Below, in pieces: positions 54,119 to 62,072 of a DNA stretch of 64,000 nucleotides. Numbering within the stretch: position 1 is the stretch's first letter; the number at the start of each line of letters is the position of its first letter. The stretch is from CBDCYS01 sp965226245. GTDB lineage: Bacteria; Acidobacteriota; Terriglobia; Bryobacterales; UBA6623. Made by a program: the position numbers and the translations under genes. The stretch covers positions 52,952 to 116,951 of the forward strand of contig CBDDCL010000014.1 of assembly GCA_965226245.1 (NCBI GenBank), given 5' to 3'. The notes below the pieces were generated by a model, which saw only the letters and a program-made list of their open reading frames with translations, was not told where the DNA came from and did no database searches.

Positions 54119-54646
54119 GAGCTAGGCCCAGGTCTCGGTAGCGCGAGACTAGACGGCCCCGCCTGAAGGGTAGCAAAGTGTCTCAGGCTTGAGAAGTTTT
54201 CGGGGGGCGGCGGGGAGGGGGTTGGTCAATAGGGCGGTTGGCGATTCCGAAGAGGCTAGACGGAATCGCCGACGCGATACGAAAGCGTGGGTGAGTCAAG
54301 TAGACGAATGCCAAGGCACGGGCGCTTGAACGGCGACTTAGGCCGCTCGCGGACGCCAAAGGGTATGAAGCCTCGCGTCGCAACGTGCTCGGGGTGAATT
54401 GAGGCATGTCACGGTCGAACGTTCCGAAACTTGCTATCGAAGAAGCGACGAAACTCGCGCCGGGCGCCGCCTGGGTTGCTTAGCTTTCGTGTGCCAGAAA
54501 CTCTCAGCGCCGTATGGTCAGTCTTTCAGCTCGATGCCGGCGTTCTTGAGGGTCAGGGCCGTCTGAGAAGTGTCTGCGACCTTCGAAGAGTTGTAGTGGA
54601 TCCGAAATCCATGTTGATGCCCCTATTCATGTATTCTGAATGTTGT
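54119..54646. other. intergenic, no gene recognised
   Basis: No frame here has protein-like composition or a ribosome binding site. No repeat recognised. Confidence 0.35.
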
Positions 54647-54769
54647 TTAGTACATATGCAACCCAATCGCAAAGCGCACTAGTTCTGTCATTGAGCGGCT
54701 GGTTCGCCGAGCAAGCGTTTGCAGGTCATCGTAGGCTCTCCCGAACAGCCTTAGGTTCAGCCTTTTCAT
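54647..54769 (-). CDS. 40-residue ribbon-helix-helix-like protein
   Basis: A perfect AAGGAGGTGACTT precedes the ATG at 54769. The product MKRLNLRLFGRAYDDLQTLA RRTSRSMTELVRFAIGLHMY has a short strand followed by two helices, the pattern of CopG/Arc-type repressors, where such size is typical. It could be the antitoxin or regulator of a lost partner, or the start of a longer gene that is now truncated. Not related to the other RHH proteins in the window. Confidence 0.6.
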   Translation of the reverse strand: MKRLNLRLFGRAYDDLQTLARRTSRSMTELVRFAIGLHMY

Positions 54770-55025
54770 AAGTCACCTCCTTGTTCAAATGCTTTTATAT
54801 CAGACCCTTAAGAGCGTAGACGCCTCTCACAAGAGCTATGCTACAGCAAGCTCCCAGAGGACAGCGCTCAGCTTTAAAAATAGGGGCAACTATCGGTTAC
54901 AGGGCCGACGCAACCGACATGGGACGGAGTAGAACTTCCAAGGAACAGATTTTAGACACCACAATACGGTGGTGCTTATCATTCTATTCCTTTGCTCATG
55001 TGTTGTCAACCGGACATCTTGACGT
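54770..55025. other. intergenic, no feature recognised
   Basis: AT-richer upstream region of the small RHH gene; no operator repeat could be identified. Confidence 0.35.
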
Positions 55026-55130
55026 GGCGTTGGTGCATGAATCGACTGCGGCTCCCACGCCGGCATCGGCTCAGGGTCTCGATCCATCATAGAGATCGAG
55101 GGCAACGTCATGGCCGCAGACGAAGAAGGC
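55026..55130 (+). mobile_element. relic of a diverged IS5-family 5' end
   Basis: GGCGTTGGTGCATGAATCGA at 55026-55045 matches the 5' ends of the IS5 copies, and CATCATAGAGATCGAGGGCA further on matches their leader, then ATGGCCGCAGACGAAG as transposase start. The element then fades. It belongs to a related but different IS. Confidence 0.65.
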
Positions 55131-55675
55131 AATTTGTGCCGAGGGCCAGTTGGTGAGGTTTCATCCTGTCGAGTGATCGGACGAATGGGGAAAGGCCAGC
55201 ACGACAACCACTCCCATTCGTAGAGATAGCATTTCAGTTCCACCCCCGTCGCGCTTTTGCTTGCCACAGCCACGAAAGTTGATAGATATGTATTGGCTGA
55301 GTTTTAATCCTGTTTATCAAACGTCATTCTCCAGGCTTTCGTCCAGCACAAAGTCTCTAACGACAGCAAAGCAAACCCGCTGTTCTCGTAATTTCCGTCT
55401 TCTGCGCATCCATCCCCATGATACTAGTATAAGATTGAAACCATCCTGGTTTTGACTCCACATTATGGCCTCGAACAGCTCTCCTTCACTCACGCTCTTC
55501 GATCAGGCTTAGCTCCACTGTCGCATTTTGCTTCGCTTCAAGGTCAACCCGCTCGCTATGGGGTTCCACAGCCCAAATTTGCGTACTACACCAAAGATGG
55601 CTGGGCCAGAGCGAGCCTCTGGAAAGTTCCCATAAGCCAAGGGCAAAAGGTGGAAATTACACTAGAACCTGTAAA
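55131..55675. other. intergenic with one possible gene fragment
   Basis: A frame ending at the IS1380 border encodes QPKFAYYTKDGWARASLWKV PISQGQKVEITLEPV, which looks like part of a real protein (regular beta-strand spacing), family unknown. The frame upstream (55452 on) is not convincing. The IS1380 end truncates it. Confidence 0.35.
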
Positions 55676-57340
55676 CCAGGATTTCCATTTTGGCCCTAGC
55701 ACGGTGAAAGTATACCCCCGCGCTGCCCCGAATACCACGTCTTTTCGCGCTGAACCCTGCACATGACCTCCGCCGGTAGGCGCCAGGGCTCGTCCATCCG
55801 CTCACAGACGTTGATTGAGCGGGCTGAACGGCGCTCCGGCCGACACTGCTCCTTGCGAAACCTTTTGGAGCCGAAAACTGTTGCTCCTCGCCAGGTCAAC
55901 GCTACCCGCTTGGCAGCGGCAGCGCCCAGATCCTGTGCAGCATGTCGCCGAACAGCCTGCGGTTCAAATGCCCTTCGGCCAGCAGCAGCCAGTAATACCG
56001 CGCGTGCTTGACCAGCCGACCGCCGGTCTTCATCAACCTGTGTTGCAAGCTCGTCAGCGACCAACTCTTGATCCTGTTCGGCAGTCCGAGCCGCCGCCAC
56101 AAGTTGCCCAGGTTGTAGGCCAGCACGCTCAGTTGCAGCCGTACCTCGTTCGCCCGGAACCGATGGCACGACAGCCTTGTCCAATGCGTGGCCTGTTTGC
56201 CTTCCTTGATCCACTGCTCCGCCGTGCCGCGCTTGTTGTAGAAGCGTACCACCGAGCGGCTTGGCAAGCTCATGCTCGTCACGATGAATCCGACCCGCGG
56301 GAACAGCTCGCCCTGGTGATGCTCGACCTTGGCGACGATCCGCCTCGCCTTCGCCCAACTCTCCGCCTGATAGCGAAAACTCTTGTAGCGCACCAAGGGC
56401 TTCCGGGAGGGCCTTCCCGGCGGCCGAAACAAGATGTCTTCGATCTCCAACTCCAGGCTCTTGTTGGCCGGAATGCGAATGGCGTACTGTACTCCGCGTT
56501 CCTCCGAAGCCTCATAAACTTCCGGCTTGGCAAAGGCCGCATCGCCCCGGAAGGCGACCTGCTTGCCCGCAGCCTGTTGGCGCTCGATCTCCGGCAACAA
56601 TAGCTCATCCCAGTCCTCGGCGCTGTGCACGTTGCCGGGACGCAGCTTGGCAGCGAGGCAATCACCATGACCGTTGAACAAAAGTAACGGGTGATAGCAG
56701 ACCGACTCGAAGTGTCCGTTGTAGGCACTGCCTTCCTGTTGGCCATGGACCGGACTCTCGGTGGAGTCCATGTCCAGAACGACCCGCTCGGAGTCGTCGA
56801 ACGCTTCCGCTTGCCCGACCAGCTCTCGGTTCAGCGCCATCAGCCCCAGCAGGTTCTCTTCGCTCGCCAGCATCTCCGTCTCGAAGCCATGCAGCGTCGA
56901 GGTCAAGGCCGCACCGCGATCCCAGATCTTCTGCGAACCGATCAGCCGAAACGTCGGATCGATCGAAATCCGCTCGGCGTCGTTGAGGTCCTCGTAGCCC
57001 GCCAAGCGGCTGTAGACCGACTGCCGCAACAGATCAGCGAGCGTGAACTGCTTGTTTGTGCCTTGCCGGGAGTCGCTGAGATGCTCGTCAATCAGTTCTC
57101 CGAGACCGAGCCGTTCGTCCAGTTCGCGAACCAAAATCAGGCCACCGTCGGAGGTGACGTGCGATCCCTGGAAATCGACTTTCAACAAGCCGTTGAAACT
57201 TAGCTGGAATGGCTTGGTTTGTTTTTCACCCATTGGGTGTTGGCCTCCCTGGCGTCCTCATCGGGCTCTAGCCCCTATGAATAAAGACGCTCAAGGCCGC
57301 TGGAAGGTCGGGATGTCAAACATCAAATTGAAAATGCGGG
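55676..57340 (-). mobile_element. IS1380-family element, copy 3
   Basis: Ends CCAGGATTTCCATTTTGG (55676 on) and, inverted, CCCGCATTTTCAATTTGA (57340 back). Its 3' part resembles copy 1, its 5' part copies 2 and 4, a mosaic. It truncates a small secreted-protein gene on its right. Confidence 0.87.
55902..57233 (-). CDS. IS1380-family transposase (copy 3)
   Basis: A 443-residue intact transposase (MGEKQTKPFQLSFNGLLKVD) with the LDMDSTES, RGDAAFAKPEVY and TAEQWIKEGK blocks. It differs from copy 2 at about 25 positions. Likely active. Confidence 0.93.
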   Translation of the reverse strand: MGEKQTKPFQLSFNGLLKVDFQGSHVTSDGGLILVRELDERLGLGELIDEHLSDSRQGTNKQFTLADLLRQSVYSRLAGYEDLNDAERISIDPTFRLIGSQKIWDRGAALTSTLHGFETEMLASEENLLGLMALNRELVGQAEAFDDSERVVLDMDSTESPVHGQQEGSAYNGHFESVCYHPLLLFNGHGDCLAAKLRPGNVHSAEDWDELLLPEIERQQAAGKQVAFRGDAAFAKPEVYEASEERGVQYAIRIPANKSLELEIEDILFRPPGRPSRKPLVRYKSFRYQAESWAKARRIVAKVEHHQGELFPRVGFIVTSMSLPSRSVVRFYNKRGTAEQWIKEGKQATHWTRLSCHRFRANEVRLQLSVLAYNLGNLWRRLGLPNRIKSWSLTSLQHRLMKTGGRLVKHARYYWLLLAEGHLNRRLFGDMLHRIWALPLPSG

Positions 57341-57448
57341 CTTGAGCCATCCCCCGCACTTTTCCTCTTCTTCGGCCTGCTGCTGCCCTTGAGCGACGAG
57401 CATCATGCACAGCATCCCCGCCATGATCCATCGAATAGCGTTCTTCAT
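57341..57448 (-). pseudogene. small secreted protein truncated by IS1380
   Basis: ATG at 57448 follows AGGAGGAAAG, and the start overlaps the stop of the HNH nuclease gene (ATGA). The product MKNAIRWIMAGMLCMMLVAQ GQQQAEEEEKCGGWLKPAF has a signal peptide ending near AQGQQQA and an acidic Cys-containing mature start. The IS1380 begins after about 35 codons. Coupled translation with the nuclease suggests a linked function, for example an inhibitor or a second exported factor. Confidence 0.55.
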
Positions 57449-58044
57449 TTCTTTCCTCCTATATTTTTTGTAGTCACATTAGCCCGGCTTCGCCGCGCCA
57501 ACAGCAGGCAAGCGGGTTGCGTGTCCGGTGAACTTTCCGGACACGCCGCAAGGATCGCGTCGAGCGCGTCCGCCTCGCGGCGGTCAATGGTGAGGCTATA
57601 CGCCCGCCGAACGTCGATAACACGCCATGCGAACCAGCACCTGTTTTCGTCCGGAGCCCAGTCCGCCGCGTCCTTCGCCCCTTTCAGATAGCGATTCAGG
57701 TTCGTAGCCGAAAGCGTCAGATTGCGAATATCGCGGGCAAACTCGCGCTTGCGCTCCAGCGGGGCTGCGCATAGGCCGGAATCATGCGCCTCACTCCGGG
57801 CAACGATATGCTCGATGTCGGTTTCATTGAGCGCCCTGAACGTTTCGCAGGTGTAGGGCGAGTAGACACCTCCAAGACTATCGGCAATGCGCGGTTCGAC
57901 GGATTGCGGATAGTGGTATTCGATGGCGTCGTAGGGCGCGCAGCGTTCTTCCAGTGCGACAACGAGGCCCCGCCATTCCTCAGCGGCTTCGCCGTGCGGC
58001 AGGAAGACGACAAGCGCTACGGCACACAAGATTATCGCTTTCAT
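57445..58044 (-). CDS. secreted HNH-family nuclease
   Basis: A 199-residue protein with signal peptide (MKAIILCAVALVVFLPHGEA, cleavage after about residue 20) and a DUF1524/HNH-like nuclease core: ALNETDIEHIVARSEAHDSG provides the histidine of the first motif, FARDIRNLTLSATNLNRYLK the Asn-rich second, and WAPDENRCWFAWRVIDVRRA YSLTIDRREADALDAILAAC the end. Four cysteines may form disulfides. It would degrade DNA in the periplasm or outside; similar nucleases accompany conjugative plasmids. GGTGAAAGAG precedes the ATG. Confidence 0.85.
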   Translation of the reverse strand: MKAIILCAVALVVFLPHGEAAEEWRGLVVALEERCAPYDAIEYHYPQSVEPRIADSLGGVYSPYTCETFRALNETDIEHIVARSEAHDSGLCAAPLERKREFARDIRNLTLSATNLNRYLKGAKDAADWAPDENRCWFAWRVIDVRRAYSLTIDRREADALDAILAACPESSPDTQPACLLLARRSRANVTTKNIGGKK

Positions 58045-58295
58045 GGCTCTTTCACCGCCTTTTGCATACCCGCCTGCCCGTTAGACGCGGGTGAGATCGC
58101 ATTCGTCCCCCATCAGAATCCTACTCACCCCTCAGCTGCTTCCATCCACAGCACGATAAGCAGCTTTATCGGGCTATAAGTCCCCGCCGCCAGCGAGCCG
58201 GAACGCCAGCAGCGCGAGAAAACCACCCGCTGACCAGGCCAGGGTGTCGATCATGAAAACCAAGGCTCCGGCATGACCCCCCACCTGGGTGAGAC
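58045..58295. other. intergenic with a possible small hydrophobic peptide
   Basis: On the minus strand MIDTLAWSAGGFLALLAFRL AGGGDL (ending at 58174) would be a single-helix peptide of 26 residues; no good ribosome binding site. GCCTGCCCGTTAGACGCGGG at 58071-58090 is GC-rich. No other feature. Confidence 0.3.
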
Positions 58296-58556
58296 TCACG
58301 CCGCCGTTTCTCTCAGCCGGGCTTGCGCTAGTTCGAAGCTCCCTTGCATCCGTACCCAATGTTCAGCGTCACTCCATCCGATACGTTCCAACGCCAGGGC
58401 CATCGTGGGCGAAACTCCGGCGTGTCCGTTTAGCAGTCGCGACAGTGTATTTCGGGTCACGCCAAGGCGTTCGGCGCACTGGGCCACCGTCCAGCCTTTC
58501 GCCTGGATGCTCTCGCGGATCAGTTCTCCAGGGTGCGACGGGTTGCGCATGGACAT
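58296..58556 (-). CDS. higA: HigA-family antitoxin
   Basis: An 86-residue XRE-type antitoxin: NPSHPGELIRESIQAKGWTV AQCAERLGVTRNTLSRLLNG HAGVSPTMALALERIGWSDA, with the helix-turn-helix in the middle. It follows the HigB toxin gene after 12 bp, the usual reverse order higB-higA, and would neutralise the toxin and repress the operon. Confidence 0.93.
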   Translation of the reverse strand: MSMRNPSHPGELIRESIQAKGWTVAQCAERLGVTRNTLSRLLNGHAGVSPTMALALERIGWSDAEHWVRMQGSFELAQARLRETAA

Positions 58557-58568
58557 TTCAGACCTTCT

Positions 58569-58850
58569 TTAGTGGTAGTCGATCAGGTCCACGTCTACCG
58601 CCTCGCCATCAGCGAAGCGAAAGACGATTCTCCAATTCCCAGAGACGCGCACGCTCCATTGTCCGCGACGATCCCCTTTGAGCTGGTGCAGCCGCCAGCC
58701 GGGCAGGTCCAGGTTCCGTGGCGAACGTGCATCTTGCAGCGCGGTCAGCACACGCCGGATGCGCTCCACATGGTCGGCGTTCAGACCGCTGGGGTCATCT
58801 CGTTCATGGAATCTCCGTAGCGTTTTGTGCGCGAACTTAATGCCATGAAT
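58569..58850 (-). CDS. higB: HigB-family mRNA interferase toxin, unusual start
   Basis: The conserved HigB fold is read as IKFAHKTLRRFHERDDPSGL NADHVERIRRVLTALQDARS, then LPGWRLHQLKGDRRGQWSVR VSGNWRIVFRFADGEAVDVD. The family's first 27 residues lie upstream of the only common start codon (GTG at 58769). In that stretch the frame is open to 58853, but offers only ATT codons (58850-58848 or 58841-58839) at the expected position. Either translation starts at ATT, which is rare, or the start has mutated and the toxin is crippled. A ribosome-dependent RNase otherwise. Confidence 0.8.
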   Translation of the reverse strand: MHGIKFAHKTLRRFHERDDPSGLNADHVERIRRVLTALQDARSPRNLDLPGWRLHQLKGDRRGQWSVRVSGNWRIVFRFADGEAVDVDLIDYH

Positions 58851-58902
58851 GTATCATGCACCGTATCACGTTTCAATCCAATGCCCGCTACCGAGGCGTG
58901 AT

Positions 58903-58968
58903 CCTTGACGGCGAGGACCGATCTGGCAGAATCGAAGGCGAGGGGAAAGGGGACCATTGGGCGAGCCA
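58903..58968 (+). promoter_or_regulatory. repeated upstream block, candidate promoter
   Basis: CTTGACGGCGAGGACCGATC and later GGCGAGGGGAAAGGGGA recur inverted at about 60341-60393, so two divergent or convergent transcription units seem to share an upstream block. TTGACG with AGAATC 17 bp on would be a sigma-70-type promoter for the next gene. Confidence 0.45.
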
Positions 58969-59897
58969 TGATCGAGCACTTGCGCGGGCGAGAGAGAGCA
59001 CTGGAACCGCTTGGCTGGACGGGCCGGGAGGCGGAATGGATCGCGCTGGTGTGTTTGCATAGCGGGGTTTTTATCCGGCCTCAATTTTGTCACTACTTCA
59101 ACACGGATCGAAAACAGGCTCTGCGGGTTGTCAGGGCATTGGTGGCGCGGCGCGCGGGCATCGAAGGGGATTCGATGATGTTTCCCGGTGGCGCTCGATT
59201 GTGCCGGATTTCGAACATGGCGATCTACCGGGCGCTCGGTGTTGAGAATATCCGGCATCGGCGGAAGGCCCGAAACTCTGTTCTGATGCGGCGGCTCTTG
59301 TCGCTTGATTTTGTCCTGGAACATCCGGGGTTGAACTGGCTTCCCACCGAACCGGAGAAGGTCGAGTTTTTTGAAGGGATCGGCATTTCTTCCCGTTTGG
59401 TTCCCCGCCGGATTTACTACGGAGACGATGGCGCGAAGAATCGCTACTTTACGCTCAAGCTCCCCATCGCCGGGGGCGCTGAAACTGTCACCTTTGGCTA
59501 TGTCGATCCAGGCCGGGAGAGCACCGGCGAACTCAACACATGGGGAGCCGCGCATGTTCCGCTTTGGGATGCGATCCGCGCCAAGGGGCGACAGGTCCGA
59601 GTGGTTGCCATTGCCGCCGAACATAAACCCATTGAGCGGGCGGATCGGGTGCTAAGGGCATGGGCGGCGGCACCGGAGAAGGATGGAACCGGCATGTCGG
59701 TGAAGCAGGAGATCGCGGCGATCAAAGATGGAATGCTGCGGTGCGATCACGAATTTTTGGAGCAGTGGGGAGGGTGGCACCCGGCCAGGGAGCGGTGGTT
59801 CGAGCTTGAAAAACTCCCGGAGGCTAACCTAGCGGAAGGGGTTAAGATTGACGAGTGTTCGACGTACCGGGCAACCCGGTTTGCGGTCCCGGTATGA
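58968..59897 (+). CDS. conserved hypothetical protein of plasmid/ICE transfer regions
   Basis: A 309-residue protein (330 if TTG at 58905 is used). Opening MIEHLRGRERALEPLGWTGR EAEWIALVCLHSGVFIRPQF looks like a winged-helix region; later blocks are ALRVVRALVARRAGIEGDSM, ISNMAIYRALGVENIRHRRK, MRRLLSLDFVLEHPGLNWLP TEPEKVEFFEGIGISSRLVP. I recall similar proteins beside relaxase genes on integrative elements and plasmids, but their function is unknown to me. ATG at 58968 is preferred, as the upstream residues are encoded by the repeated block. A candidate oriT lies 250 bp downstream. Confidence 0.7.
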   Translation: MIEHLRGRERALEPLGWTGREAEWIALVCLHSGVFIRPQFCHYFNTDRKQALRVVRALVARRAGIEGDSMMFPGGARLCRISNMAIYRALGVENIRHRRKARNSVLMRRLLSLDFVLEHPGLNWLPTEPEKVEFFEGIGISSRLVPRRIYYGDDGAKNRYFTLKLPIAGGAETVTFGYVDPGRESTGELNTWGAAHVPLWDAIRAKGRQVRVVAIAAEHKPIERADRVLRAWAAAPEKDGTGMSVKQEIAAIKDGMLRCDHEFLEQWGGWHPARERWFELEKLPEANLAEGVKIDECSTYRATRFAVPV

Positions 59898-60143
59898 GGG
59901 GCCATATATATCAAATACTATATAAATCAATACTCCGCGAGAAGGTGCGCCCGGGGAGGCTAAATCGAGGGGTTTTTCTTGCCACAAATGACCGCTTATT
60001 TTTTGCTCCATGGTTAGAGGGGTGGGTGTTCCAAGATTCGGGACGAAGGTGCGACAAAGCTCTATTCCCATATCTCTCTCATTCTATTGTGGTTATACCA
60101 TACTCATCGACCCCCGATGTACCGAGCGAGGGAGAAAGAGGGG
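59898..60143. other. intergenic, no gene recognised
   Basis: AT-rich at the start (CCATATATATCAAATACTAT at 59903-59922), then mixed. It leads into the oriT-like structure. Confidence 0.35.
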
Positions 60144-60262
60144 GACGATAGCGACCCCCCTCAAAAGTGGGGGGTCATGCGGCCCCGCGTAGGCGTGCAA
60201 TGTGGCACGCCTTCCCGGGGCTCCCAGGGGGTCGCTATCGTCGGTATTTATCCCTGCGGGAA
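60144..60262 (+). promoter_or_regulatory. oriT: candidate origin of transfer (oriT) with nested hairpins
   Basis: GACGATAGCGACCCCC (60144-60159) pairs with GGGGGTCGCTATCGTC (60227-60242), 16 of 16 bases. Inside lies a second hairpin GGCGTGC-AATGTG-GCACGCC (60192-60211). The outer arm is followed by GGTATTTATCCCTGCGGGAA, and ATCCCTG resembles the IncP-type nick sequence ATCCTG. The tail recurs beyond the IR at 28686-28722. Inference only; no relaxase gene lies in the window. Confidence 0.5.
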
Positions 60263-60516
60263 GGCTTGGAACAGCCCCCTGGAGGGGGCGCTGAAAGAAG
60301 GGACACAGACCTGTGAAAATGGCGGTACGCCAGTGGGCAAGAATCCCCTTTCCCCTCGCCCTGGATGATTCCGGATCGGTCCTCGCCGTCAAGGGTCCGC
60401 TTCGCCGCTTCGCGCCCTGGACGGCTTGCGGGCCGATCCGAAAGACGCGCTGCTTACGAGCGAAAAGGGGGGGGGGCTGCGCCGTGGGCTGCAGCGGGCG
60501 AGTGGCTAGTCCGCTA
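60263..60516. other. intergenic; inverse copy of upstream block, G-tract
   Basis: Holds the inverted block shared with 58903-58968 (about 60341-60393) and a run of nine G at 60466-60475. The 3.5 kb inverted repeat begins at 60517. Confidence 0.4.
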
Positions 60517-60560
60517 GCGCATGATAAAGGATATTATCATTCATATCTCAGCAGGTCCTC

Positions 60561-60779
60561 ATGCCCAACTACCAGACACTGATTCCCGAGACCTCAACCC
60601 CAACACCGGAAACTCTCCCGGGCGGCGGTATCCAGCTCCCCGCCCTCTTCTCTCCCGACTCGGCCACCGCCCAGCGCGTCCTCGAGTTCTTCACCGCCAA
60701 CATCAGGAACCCTCACACCCGCAAGGCCTACGCCACCGCCGTCCGCGGCGCTGGCCCACGAGTTGATCGAGGCGCGTGA
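60561..60779 (+). pseudogene. tyrosine recombinase N-terminal fragment (copy 2)
   Basis: Same as 40082-40300: VLEFFTANIRNPHTRKAYAT core-binding domain, no catalytic domain. ATGATAAAGGATATTATCAT just upstream (60521-60540) is a 20 bp perfect palindrome-like sequence that could be an operator. Confidence 0.7.
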
Positions 60780-60971
60780 CGACAAACGTCTCCGACGCTT
60801 ACAGAAACAACTCACCAAGAACCTTGTTGAACGTATCGGACGATTTTGCAGTCGCTGCCGCACGCAACCCACTTCCTCATGAGCCCACTTCCCTTCCGTT
60901 CGCTTTTCCGCTATTCTTAGCGAAAAGGCGAATTAGCGAATGTTCGCGTATCTTAGCCCAGAGGGAGGCCA

Positions 60972-61646
60972 ATGAAAACAATCGTGACCACTTCCCAGAA
61001 GGGGGGTAGCGGCAAGACGACAGTCGTCGCGCACCTCGCCGTCGCTGTAGAGCAGGCTGGCCACGGCCCCGCCGTTGTGATCGACACCGACCCCCAGCAA
61101 ACCCTCGCCACATGGTGGAAGGTGCGGGAGGCGGAAGCCCCCAAGCTCGCGCCCGTCAGCTTGCGCGAGCTGCCCGACAAGCTCGAAGCCCTCGCGCAAA
61201 TGGGCTTCGCCTACTGCTTCATCGACACACCTCCGGCCCTGACCGAACAAAACCGGAAGATCCTGAAGCTCGCCGACCTAGTTCTAATACCGGTTCGCCC
61301 GAGTCCCAATGACCTCTGGTCGCTGGGCGCGACGCTTGACCTCGTCAAGCAAGCCGGTATACCTTTCGTTTTTGTCCTGACCCAGGCCAAGGGCAATGCC
61401 AGGATCACCGTGCAGACCATCGCCGCGCTCTCCGAACACGGTCAGATTTTCCGGTCCGTCATTCATGACCGCGTCGATTACGCGGCTTCGATGACGGACG
61501 GCCGCACAGCCCTTGAGATCAGCCCCAGCGGTCCCGCCGCTACGGAAGCCGCCGCGCTTTGGGGACTTACCAGGGGCCGCCTGGGTGAATTAGCGAATAT
61601 TAGCGAAATAGCGAATAACGATAGGAAAGTGAAAGTCCATGCCTAA
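60972..61646 (+). CDS. parA: ParA-family partition ATPase (copy 2)
   Basis: Identical to 39215-39889. GAGGGAGGCC precedes the ATG. First gene of the partition operon in the right arm: parA, RHH gene, then a truncated third gene. Confidence 0.95.
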   Translation: MKTIVTTSQKGGSGKTTVVAHLAVAVEQAGHGPAVVIDTDPQQTLATWWKVREAEAPKLAPVSLRELPDKLEALAQMGFAYCFIDTPPALTEQNRKILKLADLVLIPVRPSPNDLWSLGATLDLVKQAGIPFVFVLTQAKGNARITVQTIAALSEHGQIFRSVIHDRVDYAASMTDGRTALEISPSGPAATEAAALWGLTRGRLGELANISEIANNDRKVKVHA

Positions 61647-61896
61647 AAAGACACTAGCCATCGACGCCAGCACCATTCTTGCTACCAAGGATAAAGCTCC
61701 TACTGCCGTTTCGGGGTCGCTCCAGCGTGGGCAGACTCCCACCAAGGCGCTCGTCGATCTGAACTTCAAGGTGCCCGCCGAATTTCGGCTGCGCTTCAAG
61801 CGGCTCGCGCTCGACGCGCAACTCAAGAACATCCAGCTCCTCAACCGTGCAGTAGAAGCCTATGAGCGGGAGCAGGGCAGGGAACAAAACAGCTAA
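61639..61896 (+). CDS. ribbon-helix-helix partition protein, ParG-like (copy 2)
   Basis: Identical to 38965-39222. Starts 8 bp inside parA, so it is translationally coupled. See the left-arm entry for its fold. Confidence 0.78.
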   Translation: MPKKTLAIDASTILATKDKAPTAVSGSLQRGQTPTKALVDLNFKVPAEFRLRFKRLALDAQLKNIQLLNRAVEAYEREQGREQNS

Positions 61897-61937
61897 TTCG
61901 CTAATGTTAGCTAATTAGCGTAAACAGGGGAGGGTTC

Positions 61938-62072
61938 ATGGCGAAGGATGAGAAAGGCCTACAGCCGATAGGCGAGATCCTTTCGGCCATCATCAAGCCC
62001 GAACACAAGCCTTTCACGCCGATCCAGGAGCATCGAGAAACCGGGAGCCCGCATTTTCAATTTGATGTATGA
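61938..62072 (+). pseudogene. third partition-operon gene, truncated by IS1380 (copy 2)
   Basis: Identical to 38789-38923. Both arms have the same truncation, so the IS1380 insertion came before the duplication. Confidence 0.6.

Larger units (their letters stand above)
60900..61925. promoter_or_regulatory. TTAGCGAA repeats: putative parS/operator sites
   Basis: TTAGCGAA or its inverse TTCGCTAA occurs before parA (60917-60924, 60933-60940), at the parA 3' end (61590-61597, 61600-61607, then ATAGCGAA at 61609-61616) and after the RHH gene (61897-61904, with related TTAGCTAA). The middle group is spaced about 10 bp, one helical turn. This is the arrangement expected of sites bound by a small RHH partition protein that also represses the operon. 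Confidence 0.65.
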
